Positions 51,488 to 59,780 of a stretch of 64,000 nucleotides of DNA are shown in pieces; position 1 is the stretch's first letter, and each line of letters begins with the position of its first letter. Made by a program: the position numbers and the translations under genes. A model generated the notes under the pieces. That model was not told where the DNA came from, did no database searches, and worked only from the letters and a program-made list of their open reading frames with translations. Source of the DNA: Natronococcus sp. CG52 (GTDB lineage Archaea > Halobacteriota > Halobacteria > Halobacteriales > Natrialbaceae); the NCBI RefSeq assembly GCF_023913515.1, contig NZ_CP099391.1:3038001-3102000 (forward strand), read 5' to 3'.

Positions 51488-52161
51488 ACATCCTGATACT
51501 TCAGAGCGAGCGAAAAGGATTCTGGTGCCAGTATGACGTTGTTCGGCTCCGTTGAAACCCTCTCGGAGTGAGACGTTTGGAGTCCTCTCGATAAGTACAG
51601 GTGATACAGTTCCCCTGCGGGTGCGGAGAAAAGTGAAAGCGCGTAGCGAACCCGTGTGTTCGTTCGAACCACCGGTGCTACGCGTCACAGAAATGTAAAA
51701 TTCCCGCCGGTTCGAATTTTGGCCTCGTGACAAGAGATCCGTATCGGTCTCAGAGGACACCGATCGGATTTTCGAGGTGGGTAACGACTCCACGGCCGTA
51801 ACGTCCGCATCGAAACTGGTACCGGAAGGACACTGCGCGAGCGGATCGTCGAATATAGTAGCCACTGAAAGTCAATGCACACCCGATCGCACGACGGGAG
51901 CGCGGTTCGGAACGAGCGAAGCAAGCGAGAACCGCGGACAGTGCGATCGGTGTGGAAACCGTTTCAGTTGGTACTATAGTACGGTAGCGGTATCTGGACC
52001 AGAACCGGGTGAGGGGTGTCGTTTTCGTTCACGCTTCTGGCAGCGCGTGAGCGATACTCACGCTGTATTATGCCATAGCTCGTCCACGTTTGAGAGGCTA
52101 CGAGAACGGCTCGATAACGGTTCTCTCGAGGATTTCGACGTCGGACGAGGCGGGCTCGAGA
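51488..52161. other. 674-base gap hosting a MITE-like element
   Basis: No intact gene is seen. Several short open frames exist, with codon use unlike the neighbouring genes. The only strong structure is the palindromic element at 51853-51979. The AT content is higher than the window average, which suggests decayed or recently acquired DNA between the oxidoreductase and the ABC transporter. Confidence 0.4.
51853..51979. mobile_element. MITE-like palindromic element with loop insertion
   Basis: Ends are ATATAGTA and TACTATAG. The arms carry GCACACCCGATCGCACGAC and GTGCGATCGGTGTGGAAACC, as in the copies at 62593 and 10527. The loop is expanded to about 40 bases by an inner hairpin, CGCGGTTC to GAACCGCG, with GAGCGAAGCAAGCGAG between. 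No coding capacity. Length is about 127 bases. Confidence 0.65.
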
Positions 52162-53013
52162 TCAACTCAGCGTCGCGTTTTTGAAGCGAGCGTAGCCGAC
52201 CCCGAGCGGAACGAGAATCCACATCGCGACGATGAGCCAGGCGAACCAGTTCTCGAGGTAGAACGGAACCTCGCCGGCCACTCGTCCCGCGGCGGTCATA
52301 TCGAAATCTCCCGCGCCCGCGAAGTCGACGAGAGTGAGCGCGATCGCGCTGAGCGACTGCCCCGGGCTCAGCCGCAACACGAACAGGTACCAGGCGGGAA
52401 GCCCGTCGAACCCGGGGAGGCTGCCCTCGAGCGCCCAGTAGATCCCCATCGTAACGAACTCCCAGAGGAAGTCGAAGAGCACGAAGAACCCGAGGACGCC
52501 CGCGAGCGCTTTCGCGCGGGAACTGACGCTCGCCGAGATGCCGACCGCGACCGCGACGTAGACGAGTCCCATAATCAGCGAAAAGACCAGGAGTCCGAGA
52601 TAGTCGACGATCGCGAACCCGTCGTACAGCGCGCCGATGACGACCGCGCCGACGACGAAGCCGATCACCGTCGGGATCGCGACGACGCCGGTTCGGCCCA
52701 GGACCTTCCCGAGGATGACGTCACGGCGGGTGTTCGGGAGCCCGAGCAGAAAGCGGATGCTCCCCGACTCGCGTTCGCTGACGATCGCCTGATAGCCGAC
52801 GACCAGTCCGATGATCGGGATCAGAAAGCCGATCGGCGTGAACAGGAAGCTGAGCGCCTCTTCGAACGCCGGTGTCGCCCCCTCGGTCGCGAGGAGGTAC
52901 GGGATCGACGAGACGCCGGCGACGAGCAGGATCAGCAGTACCGTCAACGCCCACAGCATCAGCGACCGCCCCGCGTCCGCGAAGTCCTTTCTGGCGATGT
53001 GTACCCAACTCAT
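52162..53013 (-). CDS. ABC-2 type transporter permease
   Basis: A 283-residue integral membrane protein with six hydrophobic segments, starting MSWVHIARKDFADAGRS. The segment IVSERESGSIRFLLGLPNTR is the hallmark of ABC-2/NatB-like permeases (elbow helix before the coupling region). It pairs with the ATPase encoded upstream, whose stop overlaps this start in ATGA. Export of a small molecule, lipid or peptide is inferred; the substrate is unknown. Confidence 0.9.
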   Translation of the reverse strand: MSWVHIARKDFADAGRSLMLWALTVLLILLVAGVSSIPYLLATEGATPAFEEALSFLFTPIGFLIPIIGLVVGYQAIVSERESGSIRFLLGLPNTRRDVILGKVLGRTGVVAIPTVIGFVVGAVVIGALYDGFAIVDYLGLLVFSLIMGLVYVAVAVGISASVSSRAKALAGVLGFFVLFDFLWEFVTMGIYWALEGSLPGFDGLPAWYLFVLRLSPGQSLSAIALTLVDFAGAGDFDMTAAGRVAGEVPFYLENWFAWLIVAMWILVPLGVGYARFKNATLS

Positions 53014-53960
53014 GCGTCGATCACCTCCGAGTCAGCGCCGGCGAGTCGGTCATCGTCCACGGTCGTGAGCGCCGCGAACAACTCCTCGAGCGACGGCTCT
53101 TCCGAGGTAATGTCGGCTATCTCGGCACCGGACGCCTCGACGGCGTTAATGACCGCCGCCTTTCGGCCCGAGTCGTTCAACACGACGACGATGTCGTTCT
53201 CCGAAAGGTGAACGTCCGAGACGCTCCCCATCGTCCGAAGCTCCGAGAGCAGTCCGTCCGGCACCGCATCGACCGTGACGAGAAGCCGCGATTCGGCGTC
53301 GAACTGATCCTTTAGCGCGTCGATCGTGTCTTCGGCGACGAGTTGTCCGCCGCGCATGATGCCGACCCGGTCGCAGATCGCCTCGACCTGTTCCATGATG
53401 TGACTCGAGAAGAACACCGTCGCACCGCGGTCGACCTCGTCCAAGATGATCTGGCGCATCTCGCGAGCGCCGTTCGGATCGAGACCCGACGACGGTTCGT
53501 CGAGAATCAGCAGTTCGGGCTCGCCGACGAGCGCCATCGCGAGTGCGACGCGCTGTTTCATGCCGGTCGAGAAGCCGCCGGCTTTGCGATCGGCGGCCTC
53601 CTCGAGACCGACTCGCCGGAGCAACGCGTCGGGGTCGTCGGACGCTCCCTTCGTATCGACGGCGAACTGAACGTGCTTTCGCGCGGTCAGGCGGTCGTAC
53701 ATTCCGAAGTCCTCGGGGAGCACGCCGGTCGACTGACGGATAGCGAGCGACTCGTCCCCGATATCGTGACCCAGAACGGTTCCGGAACCCGCCGTCGACG
53801 GAGTAAATCCGAGGAGCATGTTGATCGTCGTCGATTTCCCGGCACCGTTCGGTCCGAGAAATCCGTACACCTCGCCGCGTTTCACCTCGAGGTCGAGTCC
53901 GTCGACGGCTGTAACGTCGCCGAACCGCCGCGTGAGCGAATTTGTTCGTATCGCAACCAT
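53010..53960 (-). CDS. ABC transporter ATP-binding protein
   Basis: A 316-residue ATPase of the DrrA/NatA type. Walker A is GPNGAGKSTTINML, the signature is GFSTGMKQRVALAMAL, Walker B is LLILDEPSSGLDP and the switch His is in FFSSHIMEQVE. A C-terminal DUF4162-like domain follows. ATG 53960 (MVAIRTNSLTRRFG) is chosen because the AT-rich TATA element CTAAAAATATTTG near 53993-54003 lies upstream; an in-frame ATG at 53990 falls in or near it. Confidence 0.93.
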   Translation of the reverse strand: MVAIRTNSLTRRFGDVTAVDGLDLEVKRGEVYGFLGPNGAGKSTTINMLLGFTPSTAGSGTVLGHDIGDESLAIRQSTGVLPEDFGMYDRLTARKHVQFAVDTKGASDDPDALLRRVGLEEAADRKAGGFSTGMKQRVALAMALVGEPELLILDEPSSGLDPNGAREMRQIILDEVDRGATVFFSSHIMEQVEAICDRVGIMRGGQLVAEDTIDALKDQFDAESRLLVTVDAVPDGLLSELRTMGSVSDVHLSENDIVVVLNDSGRKAAVINAVEASGAEIADITSEEPSLEELFAALTTVDDDRLAGADSEVIDA

Positions 53961-53991
53961 TTTGTTCGGACGAAGAAACAGGGAGTACACT

Positions 53992-54004
53992 CAAATATTT
54001 TTAG
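53992..54004 (-). promoter_or_regulatory. TATA element of the ABC exporter operon
   Basis: AT-rich minus-strand sequence ACTAAAAATATTTGA, predicting a transcription start near 53967-53972 and a short leader before ATG 53960. Confidence 0.45.
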
Positions 54005-54201
54005 TTTATGATGTGAGTGAAAAGATGACAGCGCGGGCACCGCGAACCGACGGTGCGAATGGTGTCTCGACGAGGCAGCGCCTTTTTGGAAAGATTCCGC
54101 TTTTGCGAGGCAACTGATTCGTTTCGGGGAGGACGTTCCAGAAAATCGGCGTACGAATCGACAACGCCGCACTCGGGCCCGGCGCGGCGGCTCACCGGCA
54201 G

Positions 54202-54729
54202 TCAGGAGTCGTCGGACTCGAGTTCGGCGTCGCTGCGTTGCGTGTCGTCGTCCGGATCGACCGTCGCGTTCGTTCGACGGAGTTCTTCGTCGGCCGAAAC
54301 CGCCGCGTCGGTCCGGCGATCGGCGTCGTCCGGACTGAGTTCGGCCTCGGGATCGTCTTCCGTCAGCGCCTCCGGATCGACCGTTGCACCGGGATCCGTC
54401 GGTCTCTCCTCGAGTTCCTCGGAAGCGTCCGTCGCTGCTCCTCCCGTCCGATCGCTCGAATCGGGTGCACCCATCTCGGTCGGGACGGGGGAGTCCTCCG
54501 TCAGAACGACCCGGTCGTCGGTGGCTTCGCGAACGAACGTTTCCTCGATCGGCCGAACCTCGTCGGTTTCGATCCTCATCGACGGCGTGAGCGGATCCGA
54601 TCTCTCGGCCGTTGGAACCGGGCTCACGCGGGCGACGGTACCATCGACCGCGGCAACGACGCCGACCGTTTCGCCGTCGGCGGTCTCGACGAGTTTCCCG
54701 ATGTCGTCGTCCGTGAACGATTCACACAC
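54202..54729 (-). CDS. PRC-barrel-like protein with acidic tail (paralog 1)
   Basis: From GTG 54729 a 175-residue protein starts CESFTDDDIGKLVETADGE and continues VGVVAAVDGTVARVSPVP, the pattern of a haloarchaeal PRC-barrel. The C-terminal 90 residues are Asp, Glu, Thr and Ser-rich and disordered. The N-terminus aligns with the neighbours at 55158 and 55657, which supports GTG 54729 over the ATG at 54816. PRC barrels mediate protein or RNA contacts. First-neighbour spacing to the next paralog is about 105 bases. Confidence 0.65.
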   Translation of the reverse strand: MCESFTDDDIGKLVETADGETVGVVAAVDGTVARVSPVPTAERSDPLTPSMRIETDEVRPIEETFVREATDDRVVLTEDSPVPTEMGAPDSSDRTGGAATDASEELEERPTDPGATVDPEALTEDDPEAELSPDDADRRTDAAVSADEELRRTNATVDPDDDTQRSDAELESDDS

Positions 54730-54834
54730 GGGGCGAACGTATCGACAGTCGAGAAAATTTGTGGTGCCTGCAACAGCCGGTTGCGCGTCCGCCCGTTTCG
54801 CGTTCAGAACCGGCACCCGAGGGACAGCCGAGCC

Positions 54835-55446
54835 TCACTCCGTGGCGACCGAGACGTCGTCAGCGTCGGCTTCGGGCGTCGAGTCGTCGGCGTCGGGCGT
54901 CGGGCCGCCGGTCGGTCGGACGAAATCGCGCTCGAGGTGAATTCGCGTGTCGCTGATCTCGCGAACCGACTCGGCCTCGAGAACGAAGGGATCGCCGATC
55001 TCCTTTCGGCCGACTCGGATCAGAATCTGATCTACGGCGTCGGGTGCCGGTTCGACGCGAGCCGTTTCGCCGTCGGCCGACGCGACGGTTCCGATCACCT
55101 TGCCGTCGGCTCGCTCGACGAGTTTACCGATCTCCTCGTTCGTAAACGTCCCGGACATACTGTTACCTACCGCGTCTCGATCAATAGAGGTACTGCCTGC
55201 GCCGGTCTCGACTTCATCGGTCTCGACTTCATTAGCCTCGCCTCCGTTGGCTTCGGGGGAGGGTCTACTGCTGGAGGGGGACTCCAGCTGTTCGGCCCAC
55301 GTCGAGGAGACGAGCGGCGCGACGGCGGGAAAGACCATCATGAGGACAAACAGCGCCAGCATGACGGTCGCGACGGCCGTGATGCCGATCGTGGGATCGA
55401 ACGGGACGATACTCGCGACGGTGCCACCGGTAGTGACGAGACTCAT
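54835..55446 (-). CDS. Membrane-anchored PRC-barrel-like protein (paralog 2)
   Basis: A 203-residue protein with one N-terminal helix (ITAVATVMLALFVLMMVFPA), a Ser/Glu linker and, from residue 97, the PRC-barrel-like domain (SGTFTNEEIGKLVERADGK, then IGTVASADGETARVEP). The tail is acidic. An internal ATG at 55158 would give only the 107-residue barrel form, like its paralogs, so either two products exist or a membrane-anchored version evolved. Domain is repeated in the genes on both sides. Function unknown. Confidence 0.65.
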   Translation of the reverse strand: MSLVTTGGTVASIVPFDPTIGITAVATVMLALFVLMMVFPAVAPLVSSTWAEQLESPSSSRPSPEANGGEANEVETDEVETGAGSTSIDRDAVGNSMSGTFTNEEIGKLVERADGKVIGTVASADGETARVEPAPDAVDQILIRVGRKEIGDPFVLEAESVREISDTRIHLERDFVRPTGGPTPDADDSTPEADADDVSVATE

Positions 55447-55477
55447 TGACGGTTATCGACACGTTACGACCCGGGTC

Positions 55478-55657
55478 CTATGAGGATTTCTGTTCGCGGT
55501 AGCTCTGGTCGGTCCGATCCCCGCCGCCCGTCGACGGACCCGACCGACACGGAACGGAGAGCGGCCTCGCGTCGACTGACGCGACGGTTCCGACCACCTC
55601 GCCGCCGGAAGCGCCGACGAGTTCGCCGATCTCGTCGTCCGTAAACGTCACGCGCAC
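55478..55657 (-). CDS. Truncated PRC-barrel-like protein (paralog 3)
   Basis: A 59-residue frame from GTG 55657 (another GTG at 55651) starts RVTFTDDEIGELVGASGGE and VVGTVASVDA, matching the first half of the domain in the two genes downstream. It then diverges into Pro/Ser/Gly/Arg-rich sequence (GPSTGGGDRTDQSYREQ) and stops. I read it as a truncated third paralog, perhaps no longer functional. Confidence 0.45.
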   Translation of the reverse strand: MRVTFTDDEIGELVGASGGEVVGTVASVDARPLSVPCRSGPSTGGGDRTDQSYREQKSS

Positions 55658-55715
55658 ACTGACCGTCTACCCGGTATCGACGAAACCGATACGGCCCCCG
55701 ACAGCCCGTCCTTGG

Positions 55716-56789
55716 TTAGTCGATCGGGAACCGCAGAATGGCACCGATCCCGTCGAACGCGTCCGCGAACCGGTTTCCGTCCGGGAAGTCGTCGGGAACG
55801 ACGAGCGTGTCGCCGCCCTGTTCTTCCGTTCGTTCGCCCAGCGACTGGAGCTGTGGCGCGTCGAGCGCCGTCGAGAGCAACAGCGTCTCGACCGCGTCGT
55901 ACTCGAGCGCCCGGTCAACCTCGTCGTGGCCGTACGCGATCTCGCCCGAGCCGACGTCGCCGAGGAAAGTGTCGAGCGCCTCGCGGGCCTCGCGCCGGTC
56001 GCGCTCGTCGATCGCTTCCTGTCCCTTCCCGGCGAGTTGCTCGAGTCCCTGCTCGCTGGCGTACTCGACGGCGAACTCGCCGACGATCTCGTCCTCGAGG
56101 CGGTGATCGAGGTCGGCCTCCTCGCGGAACCGCTCGATCGTTCCCGTCGTGCCGCCGAGCAGCAGGCCGTCGACCTCGTCGTCCTCGAGGAAGGTGTACG
56201 CGGCCCGCTCCGCGACCTCGTCGAAGAACTCGCGCTTCTGGCGCTCGCGGTCGCGCTCGAAGCGCTCGGCCGACTGGCCGCCGGCGCTGGATTTCCCGGG
56301 GACGTCGCTGTCGAACGAGTCGATCGGTTCGACGCCCTCGTCGTCGAGTCGGCCCAGCGCCGCGCCGCCGCGCTCGACGACGAGCAGTCCGTGCGTCGAG
56401 GAGGGCTCGGTGATGGACTCCAGCGGCTCGAGGTGGAACTCGTTGCTGTGCTCGTACACCGACTCCTCGATCTCGACGGGGAGATCGTCGAAGACCGACG
56501 TGAGGAGGTCGCCACCGGCGGCACCCGCGTAGATGACGAGTCCGTTCTCCGGAATCTCGTCGTACTCGTTCAGGTTCCGCCGGACGGCCTCGAGCGCGTC
56601 GACGAGCGGCTTCGGAAACGACCGCTCGTCGAGCTGGGTCGCTTCGGCGTAATCGGTTTCGACGGGCTGGCGCGCCTCGCCGATCGATTTGTCGGGCGGA
56701 ACGACGAGGGTGACGAGCACGTCCCGGTCGGCGACGGTTTCGGAGAGACGATCGAGCTGCTCGTGGAGTTCGTAGTCTGAGAGTGCCAT
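55716..56789 (-). CDS. Archaeal Vms1/eRF1-like GGQ protein
   Basis: A 357-residue protein with the tripartite layout of eRF1-family release factors. The N-terminal domain starts MALSDYELHEQLDRL. In the middle, GKSSAGGQSAERFERDRERQ contains the GGQ tripeptide with the flanking helix used for peptidyl-tRNA hydrolysis. The C-terminal alpha/beta domain has LLLGGTTGTIERF and LLLSTALDAPQL. It lacks the decoding NIKS motif, as in Vms1/ANKZF1-type hydrolases that release stalled nascent chains. Archaeal members are predicted ribosome-rescue factors. It follows the PRC-barrel cluster on the same strand. Confidence 0.85.
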   Translation of the reverse strand: MALSDYELHEQLDRLSETVADRDVLVTLVVPPDKSIGEARQPVETDYAEATQLDERSFPKPLVDALEAVRRNLNEYDEIPENGLVIYAGAAGGDLLTSVFDDLPVEIEESVYEHSNEFHLEPLESITEPSSTHGLLVVERGGAALGRLDDEGVEPIDSFDSDVPGKSSAGGQSAERFERDRERQKREFFDEVAERAAYTFLEDDEVDGLLLGGTTGTIERFREEADLDHRLEDEIVGEFAVEYASEQGLEQLAGKGQEAIDERDRREAREALDTFLGDVGSGEIAYGHDEVDRALEYDAVETLLLSTALDAPQLQSLGERTEEQGGDTLVVPDDFPDGNRFADAFDGIGAILRFPID

Positions 56790-56922
56790 GGGACTCGAGT
56801 ACCGATCCGAAAGCGGAGTGGTCGTCGAACCGGCAACCGTCCCCGACTACAGGAAGCGAGCGATTAGAAGGACGGCCGGCGGTATCATGCGTCGCGGCTC
56901 GAGCGTGCCGACCGATCGGCGC

Positions 56923-57933
56923 TCAGTCCGAACGCTGCCACTTCGGCTCGTCCGTCACCGACGACCGGTCCTCCGCGCGGTGAGCGTCGCGGTCCGATCG
57001 AACGTCCTCGATCCGGAGCGGTGAGGAGGGGAGTCGAGATCTGATATCGATCGATTCGCTCCCGAGGACCGCAAAGCCCGCGAAGATCGTCAGGAAGCCG
57101 ACGACGGCCAGCGGCGCGATCCGTTCGCCGAGAAGCGCCCAGCCCCCGATCGTCGAGACGACCGGTACGACGTAGAAGATCAGGTTCGCCTGGATCGCGC
57201 CGGTCTCGTCGAGGAGGGCGAAGTACGCGAGGTACGCGAGGACGCCGGCGAAGACGCTGACGTAGCCGAGCGCCAGGACCGCGCCGGTGGTCCACGTGAT
57301 CGCCGCCGCCGATTCGCCGCTCGCCAAGGCGAAGCCGTGACTGAGCGCCGCCGCGAGCGGAAGTCCCCACGCGATTCGAACCGAACTCGAGAGCGTCGCG
57401 TCGGCCCGCCGGATGAGGACCGCACCGAGCGCGGCGCTCACCGCGCCGGCGAACAGGATCGCCCGTCCGAACGCGTCGCCGCCGAACAGCATCGCCGGGT
57501 CGGGGCTGACCACGAGCGCGACGCCGAGCAGACCGAGCACCATTCCGATCGTCCCGCGAGCGGAGAGTCGCTCGTTCGAGAGCAGGACGGCCGCGAACAC
57601 GGGTGTCAGGATCGGGTTGAGACTGAAGACGATCGACCCGACGGCGCTGGTCGCGTACTGCTGGCCGACGAACAGGAGCGAGTTCGCCAGTCCGATCACG
57701 AGAACGCCGGTCGCGAGGATCCCGACGACGTCGCCGCCGGTGCGCGGGAGCAACTCCTCGCGAGAGGACCGGATCGCCACGTACGCCAGCATGAGAACGG
57801 CGGCGATATCGAACCGGATCGCGACGAACAGCAGCGGCGGAAAGTACTCGAGACCTGCCTTCGCGGCGACGAACGTGCCGCCGAAGAAGACGCTCGAGAG
57901 GACGAACAGCGCGAGGGTTCGGCGATCGATCAC
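56923..57933 (-). CDS. DMT/EamA family exporter
   Basis: A 336-residue transporter with ten hydrophobic helices and the two tandem EamA repeats (VFFGGTFVAAKAGLEYFPPL in the first, AGVLAYLAYFALLDETGAIQ in the second). The tail is charged. I place the start at GTG 57933 because it is preceded by GGAGGTG and because the alternative ATG at 58017 lies within a TATATG element that is the likely TATA box. Exports amino acids, nucleotides or drugs in the family. Divergent from the regulator gene, with which it shares the operators at 58031-58098. Confidence 0.83.
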   Translation of the reverse strand: MIDRRTLALFVLSSVFFGGTFVAAKAGLEYFPPLLFVAIRFDIAAVLMLAYVAIRSSREELLPRTGGDVVGILATGVLVIGLANSLLFVGQQYATSAVGSIVFSLNPILTPVFAAVLLSNERLSARGTIGMVLGLLGVALVVSPDPAMLFGGDAFGRAILFAGAVSAALGAVLIRRADATLSSSVRIAWGLPLAAALSHGFALASGESAAAITWTTGAVLALGYVSVFAGVLAYLAYFALLDETGAIQANLIFYVVPVVSTIGGWALLGERIAPLAVVGFLTIFAGFAVLGSESIDIRSRLPSSPLRIEDVRSDRDAHRAEDRSSVTDEPKWQRSD

Positions 57934-58016
57934 TGACTGTACACCTCCGTTCGATCGAACGCGGAGCGTGAAAATTCCAGAAGCATCATCTTGGTATTCC
58001 GTACGAACGCCGGGCA

Positions 58017-58023
58017 TATAGTT
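58017..58023 (-). promoter_or_regulatory. TATA box of the DMT exporter gene
   Basis: CTATATG on the minus strand; the predicted start of transcription is near 57993, which gives a 60-base leader with the ribosome site GGAGGTG at about 57940-57946. Confidence 0.5.
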
Positions 58024-58030
58024 TCGTTCA

Positions 58031-58098
58031 GAAATTATTTCACGTCAAGAAAAGACCCTTCCCCGCGCAGCTGTTTCGTGACGTGAAATTATTTCACG
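58031..58098. promoter_or_regulatory. Two GAAA-TTA-TTTC operators between exporter and regulator
   Basis: GAAATTATTTC occurs at 58031-58041 and 58085-58095, with centres 54 bases apart. The second is an extended perfect inverted repeat, CGTGAAA-TTA-TTTCACG (58082-58098); the first keeps the right arm TTTCACG only. Site 1 flanks the exporter TATA box and site 2 flanks the TATA-like element before the regulator ATG. This fits repression of both genes by the adjacent regulator. Confidence 0.6.
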
Positions 58099-58137
58099 GT
58101 GCGAAAGCGGTTTAGTCGGGGAGGCCGGAGCGGGAGT

Positions 58138-58932
58138 ATGGAATCGGCACTCGAGGAGATCGAGTTTCTCGCGCTCTCGGCGAACCGCGTGGAGGTGCTC
58201 AGCCTCCTCGCCGAGCGGCGCCACCGCCGCAGCGAACTGGCCGAGGCTACCGGCGCCTCGCAGGCGACGCTCGGCCGGATCCTCGGCGACTTCGAGGAGC
58301 GATCGTGGATCAGACGCGACGAGGAGGCGTACGTGGCGACGGCGACGGGTCGGATCGTCGCTGCGGGGTTCACGGATCTCCGGGAAATTCTCGAGGCCGA
58401 GATGCGACTCCGCGAGGTCGTCGACTACCTGCCGACGCACGCGATGGACGTCGACCTCCGACGGCTGGCGGACGCGACGATCACGCTTCCGACCCAGACG
58501 CGGCCGAACGCGCCGCTGTCCCGTCTCCTCGGACTTCTTCGAGAGGCCGACGAGGTTCGCGCGTTCTCCCACGCGTTCAACGAGCAGACGCTGACGATCG
58601 TCGAAGAGCGGACGACGGCGGACGAACAGCGGTTCAAGGGCGTCTTCTCGCGCACCGCTATCGACGCACTGGCCGAGGAGTCGACGCTTCGGAGCCAGCT
58701 TCGGACGCTGCTCGAGTCCGACCGGGCCGAACTCAGGGTTCGCAACGAGGGCGTCCCGATCGCAGCGATGATCGTCGACGAGACGGTCTACCTGCTCCTG
58801 CGCGACGAGAACGGCGTTCTCCGGGCCTCGATCGATACCGACGATCCGGCCGTGCGCTCGTGGGCCGAGGATACTTACGATCACTACTGGCGGACGGCAC
58901 AGCCCCTCGAGCCGGATGCGCTTTCCTCGTAG
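58138..58932 (+). CDS. Winged-helix transcriptional regulator (FilR1-like)
   Basis: A 264-residue regulator. The N-terminal winged helix is visible as VEVLSLLAERRHRRSELAEA and GASQATLGRILGDFEERSWI. The C-terminal 170 residues contain FSHAFNEQTLTIVEERTTAD and AELRVRNEGVPIAAMIVDETVY, a DUF1724/FilR1-like ligand-sensing domain common in archaeal regulators. ATG 58138 is preceded by a TATA-like TTTAG about 25 bases upstream. It probably controls itself and the divergent DMT exporter through the paired palindromes. Confidence 0.83.
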   Translation: MESALEEIEFLALSANRVEVLSLLAERRHRRSELAEATGASQATLGRILGDFEERSWIRRDEEAYVATATGRIVAAGFTDLREILEAEMRLREVVDYLPTHAMDVDLRRLADATITLPTQTRPNAPLSRLLGLLREADEVRAFSHAFNEQTLTIVEERTTADEQRFKGVFSRTAIDALAEESTLRSQLRTLLESDRAELRVRNEGVPIAAMIVDETVYLLLRDENGVLRASIDTDDPAVRSWAEDTYDHYWRTAQPLEPDALSS

Positions 58933-59028
58933 CGTTCGCCGATCCGCGGGAAACGCGGCGATCCAAGAAGGGCTGGTCCGACCGGAGCGGGCCCGGCGGA
59001 GACTCCTGCGGACCGATCAATCGCGATT

Positions 59029-59211
59029 CTAGCCGCTCCATTCGCCGGTGAGATCGTCTGCGAGGTTCGTTCGCCAGTTTTCGAAGTCGGTTTCGCAGGT
59101 CTCGTTTTCGTCGATGTGATCGATGAAGCCGGCGCCGGGATCGGGCAGTTCGCCGCCACAAAAGGGACAAGTGCCGGGATCGGACCAGTTCGTCGTCGCG
59201 TTCACGGACAT
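59029..59211 (-). CDS. 60-residue CPFCG zinc-finger protein
   Basis: MSVNATTNWSDPGTCPFCGG leads to CPFC near residue 15 and a second ligand set HIDENETC (His and Cys), so a C2HC-like zinc site. It ends TNLADDLTGEWSG. Closely similar haloarchaeal small proteins exist. ATG 59211 is fixed by an AAATTTATAT element about 30 bases upstream, i.e. a leaderless transcript. Function unknown. Confidence 0.8.
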   Translation of the reverse strand: MSVNATTNWSDPGTCPFCGGELPDPGAGFIDHIDENETCETDFENWRTNLADDLTGEWSG

Positions 59212-59237
59212 AGTACTCGGCAGGTCATCGAACCACC

Positions 59238-59247
59238 ATATAAATTT
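59238..59247 (-). promoter_or_regulatory. TATA box of the CPFCG protein gene
   Basis: AAATTTATAT on the minus strand lies about 27-36 bases before ATG 59211 in an AT-rich island. Confidence 0.55.
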
Positions 59248-59306
59248 AACCGGCAAACATACAAGACACCTAGTACGCCATTAAATCACGATCATATCAA
59301 ACTGGA

Positions 59307-59780
59307 CTATAACGTATCGAGCGGTGCGCCGCGTTCGTCGATCTCCCCGCGAACGATCCGCGTCGAGGAAATTCGGTCACCGTCTTCGGCGAGCACGTGC
59401 GGGGCGACGATTCCGGTCAGCGGATCGAGACCCCGATCTCTTCGGGTTTCGTTGATCGCCTCGAGTTCGTCGACCGTTTCGGGCGAAGCGACCAGCGCGT
59501 CGATCGCGGGATCGTCGACGATGATCTCTGCGGGCCGTCCAGTTCGCTGATCGTCACGTCTCGATCCCGCTCGTCGATGGTTTCGACGACCGACTCGAGT
59601 GATCGCTTTCGCTCCTCGCAGGACGGGATCGGCCGCGAGACGGAGCGCGTCTCGACCGCGAGTTCGTCGCTCGTCAGCCCGACGATCACGCGCTCCTCTC
59701 CGAACCGAAGGGCGTGATCCAACGACACTCAGGTGGCCGTCGTGGATCGGCCCGAACGTGCCGGCGACTGCAACGCGCAT
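59307..59780 (-). pseudogene. coaD: Phosphopantetheine adenylyltransferase gene with two compensating frameshifts
   Basis: Three frame segments together make a 157-residue archaeal CoaD. The first, from ATG 59780, gives MRVAVAGTFGPIHDGHL with the nucleotidyltransferase HxGH motif. A shift of one base near 59729 is needed to read SLDHALRFGEERVIVGLTSD and VETIDERDRDVTISELDGP. A missing C near 59532-59534 returns to the first frame for IIVDDPAIDALVASPE, IVAPHVLAEDGD and ISSTRIVRGEID (the ISSTxIR motif). CoaD makes dephospho-CoA from 4'-phosphopantetheine and ATP and is expected to be essential, so sequence error is likely. Confidence 0.78.

Noticed and set aside
51690-51730. tRNA-like GGTTCGAAT T-loop sequence
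   Set aside because: No acceptor, D or anticodon stems can be formed around it.
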